Source: Ephydatia muelleri (taxonomy: Eukaryota; Porifera; Demospongiae; Spongillida; Spongillidae). From it: 64,000 bases of DNA. Both the position numbers and the translations under genes were made by a program. Below the pieces are notes generated by a model that was not told the origin of the DNA, did no database searches, and worked only from the letters and a program-made list of their open reading frames with translations. This document shows, piece after piece, positions 9,530-22,370 of the stretch (its first letter is position 1; the number at the start of each line of letters is the position of its first letter). The DNA lies in contig JABACO010000012.1 in NCBI GenBank assembly GCA_013339895.1, positions 6,438,248 to 6,502,247 on the forward strand, written 5' to 3'.

Positions 9530-12500
9530 GGTCGTGTTTCAATTGCGGTCGTGTAGGACACATCGCCAGAGACTGCCGATGCCAGGGAAAAGACAACGGG
9601 ACCCCCGCCCTGGGCACCGGTCATCCCACCGAAATGTAAGCCTATAGGAGATCAAGTTATACTATTGCTGCAGTGAGAAGTAAGATAATTACAATTTGCT
9701 GTCAAATTGGGGCTCTACACAGGAAGTTGTACTGGACTCATGCAGGCTCCGCTGTATCCATTCTCAGGCAGGATGTTTTAAAAGCAGGCAACAGGAATTG
9801 AACGCGCAGATCCTAAGCTTGATATACATCTGGTGACAGCAGCTGGTTCACATCTACCCATTGTGGATCAAGTTAGTGTCACAGTGCAACTTGGGGAGCT
9901 CGAGAAGCGGCACAACTTCCTAGTGGTTGCAAGCCTGCATGATCACTCCTGCCATATTGGGAACGGATTTTCTTCAAAGGCATGGAATAGTCCCAGATTT
10001 TTCCACCATGCCAGTCACAGTGACACAAACGCCGGGCAAAGCGCATGTACATGTACCTGTACCCAAGCTCAATTCCAAAACATTCAGTGCAGTTTGGGAA
10101 TCTGGGGTGGCGCTGAAGAGAAGTGGTGTCCAGTTGCTGGAATTGACATGGCAGAGATGAACAGCAAGGGGATGATTGAAGACTATGCAGTCCCACATGA
10201 TGGAGAAAAGGTGGACCTATGAGTTTCCCACAGATGTGAAGATGTTTTTTGTAGCCACTATACGGAAATTTAAGGATCTCTTCGTCACAAAACCTGGAAC
10301 CACAACAGTGACCTCCCACCACATCACCAAGCGAACTGTAAAAGATGCCTACCCTTTGCCAACGTCCAGGACAGACTAGCTGGTTTAGCCATATTTAGCA
10401 AACTATACCTCCAGAGCAGGTACTGGCAGCTTCCAAAAGAACCACAGGACAGAGGTAAGACAGCTTTTTCACCAATGGGAGCATATGAATTTATTCGAAT
10501 GCGATTTGGACTCTGTGGGGCACCCAGCACTTTTCAACGATTAATGGGACACCATTATGAGAGAGATACCATTTTGTCATAACATACATGGATGATGTTC
10601 TCATTCATTCTAGCAATGAAGAGATCCATAGGAGCAATTTGGAAGTTCCTCAGCGACTGCATGAGGCAGGGTTGACCCTACGACGCAGCAAATACCAAAT
10701 AGGACTCCCTGAGGTTGCATTTCTTGGACATGTCTTCTCAGGAATGGGAGCAATGCCAGACAAAGCTAAGATCAAGACAGTGGAAGAGTGGTCTACTCCA
10801 TGCAATACAAAAGAAGTGCAGCAATTTCTGGGACTGGATTGTTACTTCAGGCAATCTGTGTCATGGTTTGCAGACATTACAGCACCTCTGCACCGCCTAA
10901 CACAAAGAAAGCCCAGTTCTGCTGGACTAAAGAATGAAATGAGTCATTCAAGTGCTTGAAAAGGTCATATTCCCACACTTTGACTTGCAAGCTAGCCACT
11001 TTGGTATTCAAACTGGTGCACTACTGCAGCTGGATGGACAAGTTATTGCATATTGCACGTCGTGTGCTGAACAAGGCTGAATGTAACAACAGTGTCATAC
11101 GATGGGAGTGCTTGGCAGCAGTGTGAAGCAGCTCAGGCACTACCTGTTGGGGCGACCATTTGAACTTTGGACCGACCATGAGCCACTAAGTGGTTGGCAA
11201 ACCACAAGTTGGAGGGAATGCTGGGACGCTGGGCACTGGCTCGTCAGGAGTACAGTTTTACTTTTGTGTACTGCAGAGGCAGTCAGAACACCAATGCTGA
11301 TGCACTATCCAGATGGCGAGACCCAAGCAGGACCACACTTCCAGCAGCAGTGACCAGAGCGGACATTCAAATGCCATTGCCTTGTATTCTAGAAGCTCAG
11401 AAGCAGAACCAAGTCATCAAGCATGTTGCTCAGGCATTGCAATCATCAAGTTGCCCTACAACTATCAAGTGGTGGAAGCCCCCATTCAGGAGGTACTCAA
11501 CTGTACTGTGGGCTTCAATGTTACTTAAAGGATGGCAATGTGTGGAGACATTATACACCTGCACAGCACAAACAGATTGATGCGTGTCACTAGAAATCGA
11601 TAATAGGGCACTCATTTTTTCAAAAAACAAGTGCCCTATTATTGATTTATAGTGACATGCATCAATCAGCTTTTGCTGTGTGGGCCAGCCTCAGACACAG
11701 TCACAGTACCAGTTCTTCCAGTAACGCTCCAGAAAGATGCATTGCATGCAGCAGTGTCATGATTCGCCTCAAGCAGGCCATCAAGGTGCACAGAAGACCC
11801 TTTACTGACTGAGACATGTCGCATACTGGGTCAACATGGCACAGATGTGGAGCGTCATTGTAAGGAATGCACAGTTTGCCAGCAGACAAAGCCTACCATG
11901 TCTACAAGAGTGCAGATGACGAATGTGCCAATTGGAAGACCATGGCAAATGATAGCAGTGGACATTCTGGATAACAATAGATATCTCCTTGTAGTCCAGG
12001 ACTATTTTACTAAATGGGCTGATGCAAGGCCACTACCTGACCAAACTGCCTCCAGGATTACCACAGAGCTAATGGACTTGTTCACCACATATGGAATACC
12101 AGAATGTGTACACTCAAATCAAGGTCGAAATTTTGAGAGTGCAACCTTTTAGCAGGTCTTAAAGGCATTTGGGGTCAAGAAGTCTCAAACTACTGCCTAT
12201 CTGTTCCAGTTACTCCTGACATATGTCACCAGACAGGAAGACTGAGTACAGGGCAACAGTACACTCCTCTACTGGAGTGTCTTCTTTTGAACTTATGTAT
12301 GGAAGACAGCCTGTACGAGACACACTAAACAGCATATGACCCTGGAGAGTATGGCAAGATGCTGCATGCCAAGTTGCATGGCTGAGTTGTCTGATCCTTT
12401 AGAAGTGCACATGGCTGAAGCAGCTGAGGAACAGAGGCAACAGTATAACAAACATTCAGAAAAGCATTCCTTCAAAGTGGATGATCCAGTCTGGCTGTCT

Positions 12501-12650
12501 ATACTAACTGCTGGGAAGTTGGACCCACGATGGGAAGGAAACTGGGTAGTGACTGGATGCAAGTCACCAGTTAATGTTGACATTTCAGACGGAGCAAGGA
12601 GAAGAGTCGTACATATGAACACGATTATGCACTGGATCTACTTTTCCATT
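9530..12650 (+). pseudogene. Decayed Ty3/gypsy retrotransposon
   Basis: All domains of a gypsy element occur in order but in shifting frames. A gag CCHC knuckle (CFNCGRVGHIARDC) is near 9540. A protease-region stretch (AILGTDFLQRHGI) is near 9950. RT has FGLCGAPSTFQRLM and a YMDD box (TYMDDVLIHS) near 10580, then FLGHVFSGMGAMPDK. RNase H pieces (LLGRPFELWTDHEPL, NTNADALSR) lie at 11130-11320. The integrase zinc site and core (CTVCQQTK, MIAVDIL, VVQDYFTKWADARPLPDQTA, SNQGRNFES) lie at 11870-12150. An integrase C-terminal segment lies at 12420-12620. At least six stops or frameshifts and one inserted hairpin MITE inactivate it. The integrase spacing and motifs resemble the 60-64 kb element, so both are from the same lineage. 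LTRs were not identified. Confidence 0.88.
11575..11667. mobile_element. 93-bp hairpin MITE inserted in the gypsy relic
   Basis: Two arms of about 43 bp are near-perfect inverted repeats (GATTGATGCGTGTCACTAG against TAGTGACATGCATCAATC). Inside, ATAATAGGGCACT faces AGTGCCCTATTAT, leaving a loop of about 14 bases. It interrupts the gypsy pol frame between RNase H and integrase, so it arrived after that element. Confidence 0.7.
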
Positions 12651-14072
12651 ACAGATGCATTCATATAGATCCTGCAGTTGGTGTGCACTTGAATAATAAT
12701 TATTATTAATTAATGCAGCCCATTCAGCAGGGTCAAGATGTAGAGCCAGGCCAGTGGAAGGAACAGCAGAGATCCAAGAACCCACATGACAGGCAGAAAT
12801 AGAGAGGATTTGAGCCTCATTCAATATGAAGGAGGAAGACAGCAAGGATTGTTGTGTACATGAGTCCCTCTGTTAACGTTGATGTCAGGTTGCTCTTAGA
12901 TCTTAGTTGGGTCTTGTACTCTTGGAGGTTCCCTGTGTCCCCTTTGTCATGACATCATTCTTAACCCTCTAGGTAATCATATAGCCTCTTGCTTTGCAGG
13001 AGCTTTAGGAAACTGACTTCCAAAGCTGTGCTTCAAGATTTACCTTCACCACATAACCTAGCCAAAAATCTCCTTCACATATGACAGTGACATAGCCTCT
13101 CAGGGTTGACAGTGGAAGTGTCTCTGAGATACATGTGTGCTGAAGTCACATTTTTAGTTTTCATGGTGCTACCAAGAGAATATGGCCTGACCTCTACAGC
13201 ACATGGTTGAAATGGGAATAAAGTGGCGAAGTGTCCTTTTACAGGAACAGTCGTACTATACTTCAACCTGTCTGCCAGTAGCTTTCTCTCAACTTCATGG
13301 TCTTTTAAAGAAGCATATGCAAAGTATGTGCCTTTGATTCAGATTCGTACAACTTACATCTAAAATCTGGGTTTCGTATTGTCATTGATATGAATATTGA
13401 AAACTGGCTTTGGTTGCAATCCTTTTCACAATATCAGCTGTGCCATCTGCAGGTGACTTGCCAGGAGATTTAGCTATGAAGTGTCACTCTTCAAAATTTT
13501 TCTCGTGATGACACAAGTTTGCAAAGTTGTAAAAGTTCTTGTATTGACCAGCACAGCCATCACTCTTGTATATGATCTCCAAAATGTTCTTTTAGAAATG
13601 AAACTAAATTTTCCCGGAACAGATGTACAACAATTTGTGTCATGTTCCTTGTTCCGACAAATGATGGTAACAGAGAATTTTTAGCTTTGTGTCATTGTTG
13701 TATAGTAGAAAAGAAAAGGATGAACAGTAGCTTGCAAATTGTTTCAATTAAAGGACTGCAATGCATCTTGAACAACAAGACTACAGGTCACTGAGAAATC
13801 AGCGATGAAAACGAAATTTCTCCAGGTGTGGGGTTTCCCTTCCGTGCTAGGAGCATGGTTTAGACAATTCAAAAATCACTTCTAACGATACAATACATGT
13901 CTCAAGGTACTGACTATACTGTCAACTCCATGATGCTTTCAAGTTCTCCAGCAGTGGTTCTACTCCAAGGGAGTGTTTGCATGCCCCAGTGGCACATCAG
14001 TAAGTTTTTGTTTGACAGTTTGTATACCAATCACTAGAGACAGCTTCCATTTAGATACACTTGTATGTAACA
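12651..14072. other. No gene recognised
   Basis: Sequence downstream of the gypsy relic. Open frames at 13075-13266 (minus) and 13481-13684 (plus) have no family motifs, and no repeat structure stands out. Confidence 0.4.
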
Positions 14073-14144
14073 TCCCATGTGGTCTAGTGGTTAGGATTCA
14101 GCCCTCTCACGGCTGTGGCCGGGGTTCGATTCCCCGCATGGGAA
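14073..14144 (+). tRNA. tRNA-Glu (anticodon CTC)
   Basis: 72 nt that fold into a complete cloverleaf. The acceptor arm is TCCCATG with CATGGGA. The anticodon arm is CAGCC-CTCTCAC-GGCTG, giving anticodon CTC (14104-14106), which reads GAG. The T arm is GCCGG/CCCGC-type around GTTCGATTC. Internal pol III promoter elements are present: A box near TGGTCTAGTGG and B box GGTTCGATTCC. A T run of more than eight begins at 14146 and serves as terminator. No intron and no encoded CCA, as expected for a eukaryotic nuclear tRNA. It stands alone. Confidence 0.95.
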
Positions 14145-14145
14145 G

Positions 14146-14156
14146 TTTTTTTTTTT
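14146..14156 (+). terminator. Pol III T-run terminator of the tRNA-Glu gene
   Basis: An uninterrupted T run starting two bases after the mature 3' end. Confidence 0.85.
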
Positions 14157-14189
14157 ATTGTTCCAGTAATTAATTTACAACATTTGGTT

Positions 14190-14815
14190 GTGTACACACC
14201 ACTTTGATTTGTCTGCAACAGAATTCCGAGATGCACTGGCGATGAGATACCAGCGTCCTTTGCTTAGGATGCCAGCCACCTGTGATGGATGTGATGCAGC
14301 ATTCAATCTTGAGACTGCAGAAAGGGGGTCTGGTCATCCAACGCCATAATGAAATCAGAGATGCACTTGGAGATCTGGCCTCATTAGCATTCAGGAATGC
14401 GATAAAGGAGCCAATTAACCTCAGGCATAGCCTTGCTAGATGTGCGAGTAGTAGACACCGATGCACCATCGCACATACATCGGAACACAGTTGCAGTACT
14501 TTCCTCAGCAGAAGAAGAGAAGAAACGGAAGTACAACAGTGCAGCTGAAGCACGTCGAGCATCTTTTACCCCTTTTGTTGTATCTACTGATGGAATGCTT
14601 GGTAGAGAGGCGAATTTCTTTCTAAAAAGGTATAGCCCAAAGCATAAGCATTAAATGGGAGAAACCACTGGGGCAAACTACAGGATGGCTGCGTGCAAAG
14701 CTGAGTTTTGCAATACTTCGAGCAACAAATCTTTGCTTTCGTGGTTCTCGCACCAAGTGGAGAAGTGGTGTTGGAATGGATGATGGTGCTGGGCTACCGG
14801 CAGAATTGCCAAAAT
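14190..14815 (+). pseudogene. Retroelement C-terminal nuclease relic (family II)
   Basis: Reading across frames gives FDLSATEFRDALAMRYQR, a CDGC half of a zinc site, then RHNEIRDALGDLASLAF, then DVRVVDTDAPSH, EEKKRKY and FTPFVVSTDGMLGREA. It ends with an LRATNLCFRGSR-like tail. The order CxxC...(H..C)...RHN...D-V-R-V matches C-terminal CCHC plus restriction-like nuclease regions of reverse-transcriptase elements. It resembles the pieces at 36340-36520 and 36642-36890 and differs from the 34032-35198 family. Frameshifts at about 14330 and 14420 kill it. Confidence 0.5.
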
Positions 14816-15329
14816 TGGATTAACACTTTTATTTCATTCCTTTGTTCTGTCATTTTGTTGTTTATGTATATGTATTATTTGTATGTCATATTTATGTTTG
14901 TTATATTTACAACATTTATTTTGGCACCACACCCGAAGGATTAAGTATGGCATGAGAATGTACGTGTAATCTTCTGCTCTACATGGCCTTTTTTTATCAA
15001 GTCAGTTAGGGTATAGAATTAAATACAACTCGGCCGCACACAACAGCACGGTGCACATGACGAGGACGTCAGTATTGCCATAAGCATAATGAATGATCAG
15101 AGCAAAACTTAGTTTTAATCACTTAGCTTCTTCGCCATCGCGTTTCGATACACGTGCCCACTTTGCTCGTGAAAGCCTACGTTCAATTAGTCCATTGGCT
15201 GTGCATCATTCAGTAAACGCTTACATGTACTGCACACATTAAATTCACAATAATGTACACATAACTTAAGAAATTTGGGAAGGGGGATGGAAAGTCATGG
15301 TTTGGCTCAACTAACTTCAACAATTACAC

Positions 15330-17331
<2,002 letters not shown>

Positions 17332-17959
17332 ACCCACTTCGTTTAATTGCTGACAGGTTCACGTCCACGGCCCACACAAACTTTATACCTTATAAGGTGC
17401 GTCAAACTACTAAAACGTGCATATGCACGTATATACCGTTAAACACCTTAAGCTATACGCGATTTGGTGCAGCCAACTAAGGCCACACCAAACTAATCTT
17501 TAGTTTCTGGTCCTCCTCATTATATTTATAGCACGCGGGCGGGCGGGCGATTGTGACTTCAGGACTACATCATTCCGCTCCAAGTAACGTCAAATTGATT
17601 CAATTCCACCTGCATTCTAGAGATTCTAAAACAGTACTGTATACAGCTTGTTTGCCTTCTTCCCGTTCCGTTTTCTATTCTTCTAGGAAGGCTCGAGTCC
17701 CATGACCAGCGTAGGCGTGGGCGTGGTCAGGACGGGTACCCATTCCCGCCCTAGCGAACGTCTGCATTCCTCCTCCCAACTCGCTGGGCGCTCCAGGGAT
17801 CTATATGTATTATCTCTGGGGCTTCTAACATCAACAGGACAGCAGTGCATGCATGGCTATACATGTTAACTTGACATGCAGCATTGAATTATATCTAAGT
17901 CCAGCTGTCTTCATGCTACTACAGCGAGTACTACTTACCTAGTCGGGCGGGACTTACTA

Positions 17960-17991
17960 CCGCGTTTGGTCGGGTACCCGACCAAACGCGG
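17960..17991. repeat. Perfect 32-bp palindrome with outer GC-rich arms
   Basis: CCGCGTTTGGTCGGGT is followed at once by its exact reverse complement, with no loop. A second pair of arms, GTCGGGCGGG and CCCGCCCGAC, flanks it (about 17942-17951 and 17992-18001). Confidence 0.85.
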
Positions 17992-18117
17992 CCCGCCCGA
18001 CTACTTCTTAGTACAATACCACGGTCACTAAGTAGGCTATATAGAGCACCCTTCAATGTGATTGACGTAGAAAGTTCCGATCCTTGTACTGGGTGACCTG
18101 GCTGATGTTTAGTATGG

Positions 18118-18165
18118 TTAGGGTTAGTGTTAGGGTTAGGGTTAGGGTTAGGGTTAGGGTTAGGG
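18118..18165 (+). repeat. Interstitial telomere-like (TTAGGG)n tract
   Basis: About eight TTAGGG units, one of them TTAGTG. This is the standard metazoan telomere repeat, here in the middle of the window with genes on both sides, so it is not a chromosome end. Confidence 0.9.
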
Positions 18166-18302
18166 CTTGTTCAAAGAATAAGACTAGAGCTCTACACACG
18201 TGAGAAGCTATTGCATATGATTATGTATATGAATATGATCATAGTCCCGATAAACAGGTTTTCCGAAAAAAGGATGCGGGCGGGGGACCAGATTAGTTTG
18301 GT

Positions 18303-18346
18303 CTAATGTACACGACACGACTACCTAATGTACACGACACGACTGC
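18303..18346. repeat. 22-bp tandem duplication
   Basis: CTAATGTACACGACACGACT plus two bases occurs twice in a row with a single difference, directly after the right end of the possible MITE. Confidence 0.7.
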
Positions 18347-18984
18347 CACACCCATGAGCACACGTCATTAGTCACCATGTGACAACATTAAGTAAAACTT
18401 CCACTGTTGGGATAGTCCTACATTACAAAATGTTTTCTTAACAATAGAATGCAAAATACAATCAACAATTAATTTATTCCACCCCTTTGTCACTCTCTGC
18501 TGTGCATCTACGCCATTCTACGGTGTAGGTTACATGTAGTATCCGTTGTCCATGCATGCAACGCACACACTGCCATATCGATACCGCTATACTGCTCTCT
18601 GCATTCACTGATATCACATACGCATTTCACATACACTGCATCCGGAACTCGTATCTATCACAAAAGGTTGATTCCATTACTTCTCTCAACATATCGGTAA
18701 TTTGAGTTAATCTTCAATTGAGAAAAACTGAAGAAAGATGATAAAGTTTCTATTCGAACGTACTTCACAACTAAATTTCTGGCGTGCATGAAACGTAAAA
18801 GTACGGGTAGCACTAAATTCCACAGAAAGTGTTGTTTATTTTGCAAGGGCATTTTCTGTAGCACAACGGTGTTTTGCAGGTGCAGAACTCCAACTTGTTA
18901 TGCTTATCAACAACTTGGGAATGATCACAATATTTTCTCTTCATGTAGGAGCCATCATGTTTGACATCACCAGAGGTGGCATCA

Positions 18985-19892
18985 ACATCACCAGAGAGGT
19001 GGGTGGGTCATCAGCCTCAGCATCACCAGAGGTGGGTGGGTCATCAGTCTCAGCATCACCAGAGGTGGGTGGGTCATCAGCCTCAGCATCACCAGAGGTG
19101 GGTGGGTCATCAGCCTCAGCATCACCAGAGGTGGGTGGGTCATCAGTCTCAGCATCACCAGAGGTGGGTGTGTCATCAGCCTTAGCATCACCAGAGGTGG
19201 GTGGGTGGGTAATCCTCAAGGGCCATCAAAATGTTCTTTGAGTTTGCCTCTTTCATCTTCTTTCTCTTTACATTTTTCTTCATCACAAGTGAATTGACTG
19301 TGGCTCAGCATGCTTTGAATCATACTTTCTTTTAGTTTTTCCAAGCAACATTTTCTAAAAGTCATAGTACTTGCAACACAGTTCATCAGCACGTTCATTT
19401 TGTAGGTCTATGTCAATTGGAAGAGTAGCCTGATGGCCATGCATGAGTACAAATAGTGTATACATGGTTGACTCATGATGAGAGGTATCATGCACAATGG
19501 TACATGTGTCCAAAAAAGAGCTCCACAAACTTTGCTTGCATGGTTGAGATGAACTTCACTAGCATATTTTGGAGTGCCTGATTGAAGTGTTCATCTAGAC
19601 CATTTGCCTGTTAACAATACACTAAGTACAGGGTATAAGTATGACCTAGAGTTGTTCAGAAGATCTAGACTTGAAAGAAACACTATATACATTTACATTA
19701 AACAATACCTGCAGATGGTATGGTGTTGTGAGATGACTTTTCATTCCAAGAATTCAGCCAGTAACTTTGTTTACCATTGTCTGACAGCACAACCCTAGGT
19801 AGTCCTATTCTCATGAACACCTGGAAAAAGAACACATACATCAGTTCACCATTTGTGGAAATAAAGCATTTCATAGCTCTTTTTCTAATCAC
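18985..19892 (-). pseudogene. Intron-bearing gypsy-integrase-like gene, copy B (3' part)
   Basis: Minus strand. An exon begins right after an acceptor near 19823 (VFMRIGLPRVVLSDNGK), the same exon boundary as exon 4 of copy A. After a frame break it reaches LGMKSHLTTPYHLQ and a donor near 19710. The next exon opens near 19608 with ANGLDEHFNQALQNMLVKF, containing the catalytic-Glu region of the integrase core. It then reads HESTMYTLFVLMHGHQATLPIDIDL with stops, then a basic GGKLKEHFDGP-like tail. The 3' end runs into a 33-bp minisatellite. Several frame changes show it is not functional as read. It resembles KRBA2/GIN1-type proteins. Upstream exons were not found. Confidence 0.6.
18995..19212. 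repeat. 33-bp minisatellite (about 7 units)
   Basis: Unit roughly GAGGTGGGTGGGTCATCAGC plus CTCAGCATCACCA, repeated about seven times with few changes (AGCCTC/AGTCTC alternation). The period is a multiple of three and both strands stay open. The minus strand reads an acidic 11-residue repeat PPTSGDAEADD after the integrase-like copy B; the plus strand reads a Ser/Gly repeat. Confidence 0.85.
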
Positions 19893-19989
19893 TCATATTA
19901 GACGATGCTTCTGGTACTTCATTTTTGAAAGGTATGTCAAGACTTGCGTACCAAGCCGTCATCTCCATTTCAATTTCTTCACACATATC

Positions 19990-20110
19990 ATGTACACGTG
20001 GCGGAATAATTATTTTCACGGACCATTTTTCCAGGAAATTATTATCTGCATGAACCAAACTGTTCAGGAAAAATTGGTTCTCGGACCATAATTTTCAGTG
20101 GACCCATTTT
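19990..20110. repeat. GGACC-patterned short repeat
   Basis: Contains CACGGACCATTTTTCC, AAAATTGGTTC and CTCGGACCATAATTTTCA in head-to-head arrangement, ending GGACCCATTTTACTGTAA. Similar in pattern to 9340-9480. Confidence 0.45.
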
Positions 20111-20974
20111 ACTGTAACAGTACACCTGTTTAGATTACCTTTTAAGAAGAATTCACGTGTTTTTGCATTAGCTATTACCAACTCCATATATAATTATGGT
20201 GTCTATAAACACTAGGCAATCTAAATTAATAATGCTGTAAATGAGTGCAAAACAATAGGCAAAATATTTATTCATTTATTTTTACTTTAAACGTTAGTGT
20301 TGAGTTATAAACCTATTTTAATTTAGCATGGTTTGCGTGCAACTACTTATAGCAATGTTATGAATACCTGAGATATAAATATGGTTGGATGTAACTAGCT
20401 ATACATTTGCATATCACAGTGTCAGTTGTGTGTTCCATATAAAAGTCCCTGTCAATGGATAATATTTATTTTCTGATTACAGGACACCACACCATTCATT
20501 TGAGGCATTGAAATGTATCAGTGAGAACCAAGTTCAAAATTTATACCCCCCGCACATTGACTTCATTGACATCCTAGAACCTTCTTATTTTATCCTACAA
20601 TGACACCTCATACTGAACCATTCTACAGAATTGCAATTTCACTTGTTTCTATTAAAACTGATCACTGTAAGGAAAGCCACATGGGCAGTCACCAAGTTGT
20701 AAAAGTTATTTTTCTTTTTCTGAGATTCCATTGCATGTATTCATATTGTGAGAATTTTTGGCGATTTTTTTTCCATGATTCGTTTTTCAAGAATAATGGC
20801 TATTAATAATGTGCAGCAAACACCTATATTTGATAATAACTAGCTAGCCCAAGGTAGGGATACTTCATTTGCGCCAACGGATCTTGTTGTTCAGTATTAG
20901 CTGTCATTAATTACCGAAAAAAAAATCCCACCTTTATATTGAAGGTTTTTGTTCCAGAAGGCAAAATAGTGCTG
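20111..20974. other. AT-rich stretch, no gene recognised
   Basis: The open frame at 20600-20806 has no known motif. No other structure seen. Confidence 0.4.
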
Positions 20975-21043
20975 CACGTGCACTGCAAGTACACGCACTG
21001 AATGCACGTGCACTGCAAGTACACGCACTGAATGTACGTGCAC
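20975..21043. repeat. 30-bp tandem duplication
   Basis: CACGTGCACTGCAAGTACAC plus GCACTGAATG is repeated exactly (20975-21004 and 21005-21034), with a third partial unit. Each unit contains the palindrome GTGCAC and a CACGTG E-box-type site. Confidence 0.8.
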
Positions 21044-21213
21044 AGGTGTTCGCACTTTACTTGCAGCTCCGCATTATTTGATGAACAGTGGTTTACATTT
21101 TAAAATAAAGATGGGTGGGCAATAATAATATTAGTACGGGCTCGCAGCAGCGAAAAAGGACTTAGATATGTTTTTCAAGTTTTTTTTTAATTTTATTATA
21201 TATACATGTATTT

Positions 21214-22010
21214 GGGTCAGTTTCCGAGAAAATGAAAAGTGGCTATATATATAAAAAGTTATAAAAATGCTTCACGTTTGAATCGCTAAAACTCCGTAAA
21301 GGTTTAAGCTATCAACTTCCTATTTCGAACACTTCGTGCCACACCACTTCTCTCTACGAAAATATATTTTGGTGTCTTACCCTTGCTCCTTGCCGACGTT
21401 ACAAGGCACAGTACCCCGAGGGGTTCAAAATCCAGGTAGCTCCCTGCAGGAATGTCCAAATCACTTCAAAATCGATACGCACGTAAAGGAGTCCTGTCAC
21501 TGTTTATTTCTGCAGATCGTTGATTTTTACCATATCCGTTATGGAGATACAGCAATGCAAAGTAAAGTCTACGTTTCCCGCTCGAATCGCGCCTTTCTCA
21601 GTCCCACTCGGGAGAATGGAAGCGGTTCAAGGACTGAGAAAGGCGTGATTCGAGCGGGAAACGTGGACTTACTTTGCATTGCTGTATCTCCATAACGGAA
21701 GAGGTAAAAATCAACGATCTGCAGAAATCAATAGTGACAGGACTCCTTTACGGGCATATCGATTTTGAAGTGATTTAGACATTCCTGCAGGGAGCTACCT
21801 GGATTTTGAACCCCTCAAGGTACTGTGCCTTGTAACGTCGGCAAGGAGCAAGGGTAAGACACCAAAATATATTTTCGTAGAGAGAAGTGGTGTGGCACGA
21901 AGTGTTCGAAATAGGAAGTTGATTGCTTAAACCGTTATGGAGTTTTAGCGATTCAAACGTGAAGCATTTTTATAACTATAGCCACTTTTCATTTTCTCGG
22001 AAACTGACCC
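21214..22010. mobile_element. 797-bp foldback (long inverted repeat)
   Basis: From GGGTCAGTTTCCGAGAAAAT at the left end to ATTTTCTCGGAAACTGACCC at the right, the two halves (about 390 bp each) are inverted copies. They differ by only a scattering of mismatches and small gaps. The 26-base spacer is 21605-21630. Both outer flanks carry ATTT, a possible 4-bp target duplication. The open frame at 21336-21695 merely crosses the arms and is not a gene. It could be a foldback transposon or an inverted duplication; a transcript would form a long double-stranded hairpin. It lies about 360 bp upstream of CD225 gene 2. Confidence 0.85.
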
Positions 22011-22370
22011 ATTTAAAATTCTTAAATGTCTTCTACATACATTATTCATTTATTTTTATCCAATTTCAACGCTGACGTTGCAGCGGTCTCGTATTATCAA
22101 TAACAACTAGCCAAGCAACTGCTTTGTACACGAACCGCTGAGTCACCCTGCACCCATTATGTTATCCGACACCATCACAATCGTATATGCTAGCCTTTTG
22201 TTACCGTACTCGCTGCTTATCTAAGAGCCAACAGCTTTGCAGCGGCTTGAAAGCATGCGTGTGCGCGCACACGCAAGCGCATTGTTCCGCCCCCAAGTAT
22301 ATATATTTTGAAATCCAGGCTATACAGTTACATATTTTTATCGGCTAGCAGCAACAACTGAGGCATTGAA

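Larger units (their letters stand above)
17487..18302. mobile_element. Possible MITE with palindromic core
   Basis: The left end ACCAAACTAATCT...CTGGTCC (17487-17513) and right end GGACCAGATTAGTTTGGT (18285-18302) are inverted copies over most of their length. The 816-bp interior has G/C-rich GGGCGGGCGGGCG patches, a perfect 32-bp palindrome and a telomere-like tract. No target duplication is evident, so this could also be a chance pair of repeats. Confidence 0.35.

Noticed and set aside
14170..14562. 130-codon minus-strand frame after the tRNA
   Set aside because: It is the antisense of the plus-strand retroelement nuclease relic, which carries the recognisable motifs.
18118..18165. Chromosome end at the TTAGGG tract
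   Set aside because: Only about eight units, with genes and transposons continuing on both sides.
18995..19212. CRISPR-like array
   Set aside because: The 33-bp units are directly adjacent with no unique spacers, and the context is animal nuclear DNA; it is a minisatellite.
21336..21695. 119-codon open frame inside the foldback
   Set aside because: It crosses the palindrome centre and has no motif; its openness is incidental.
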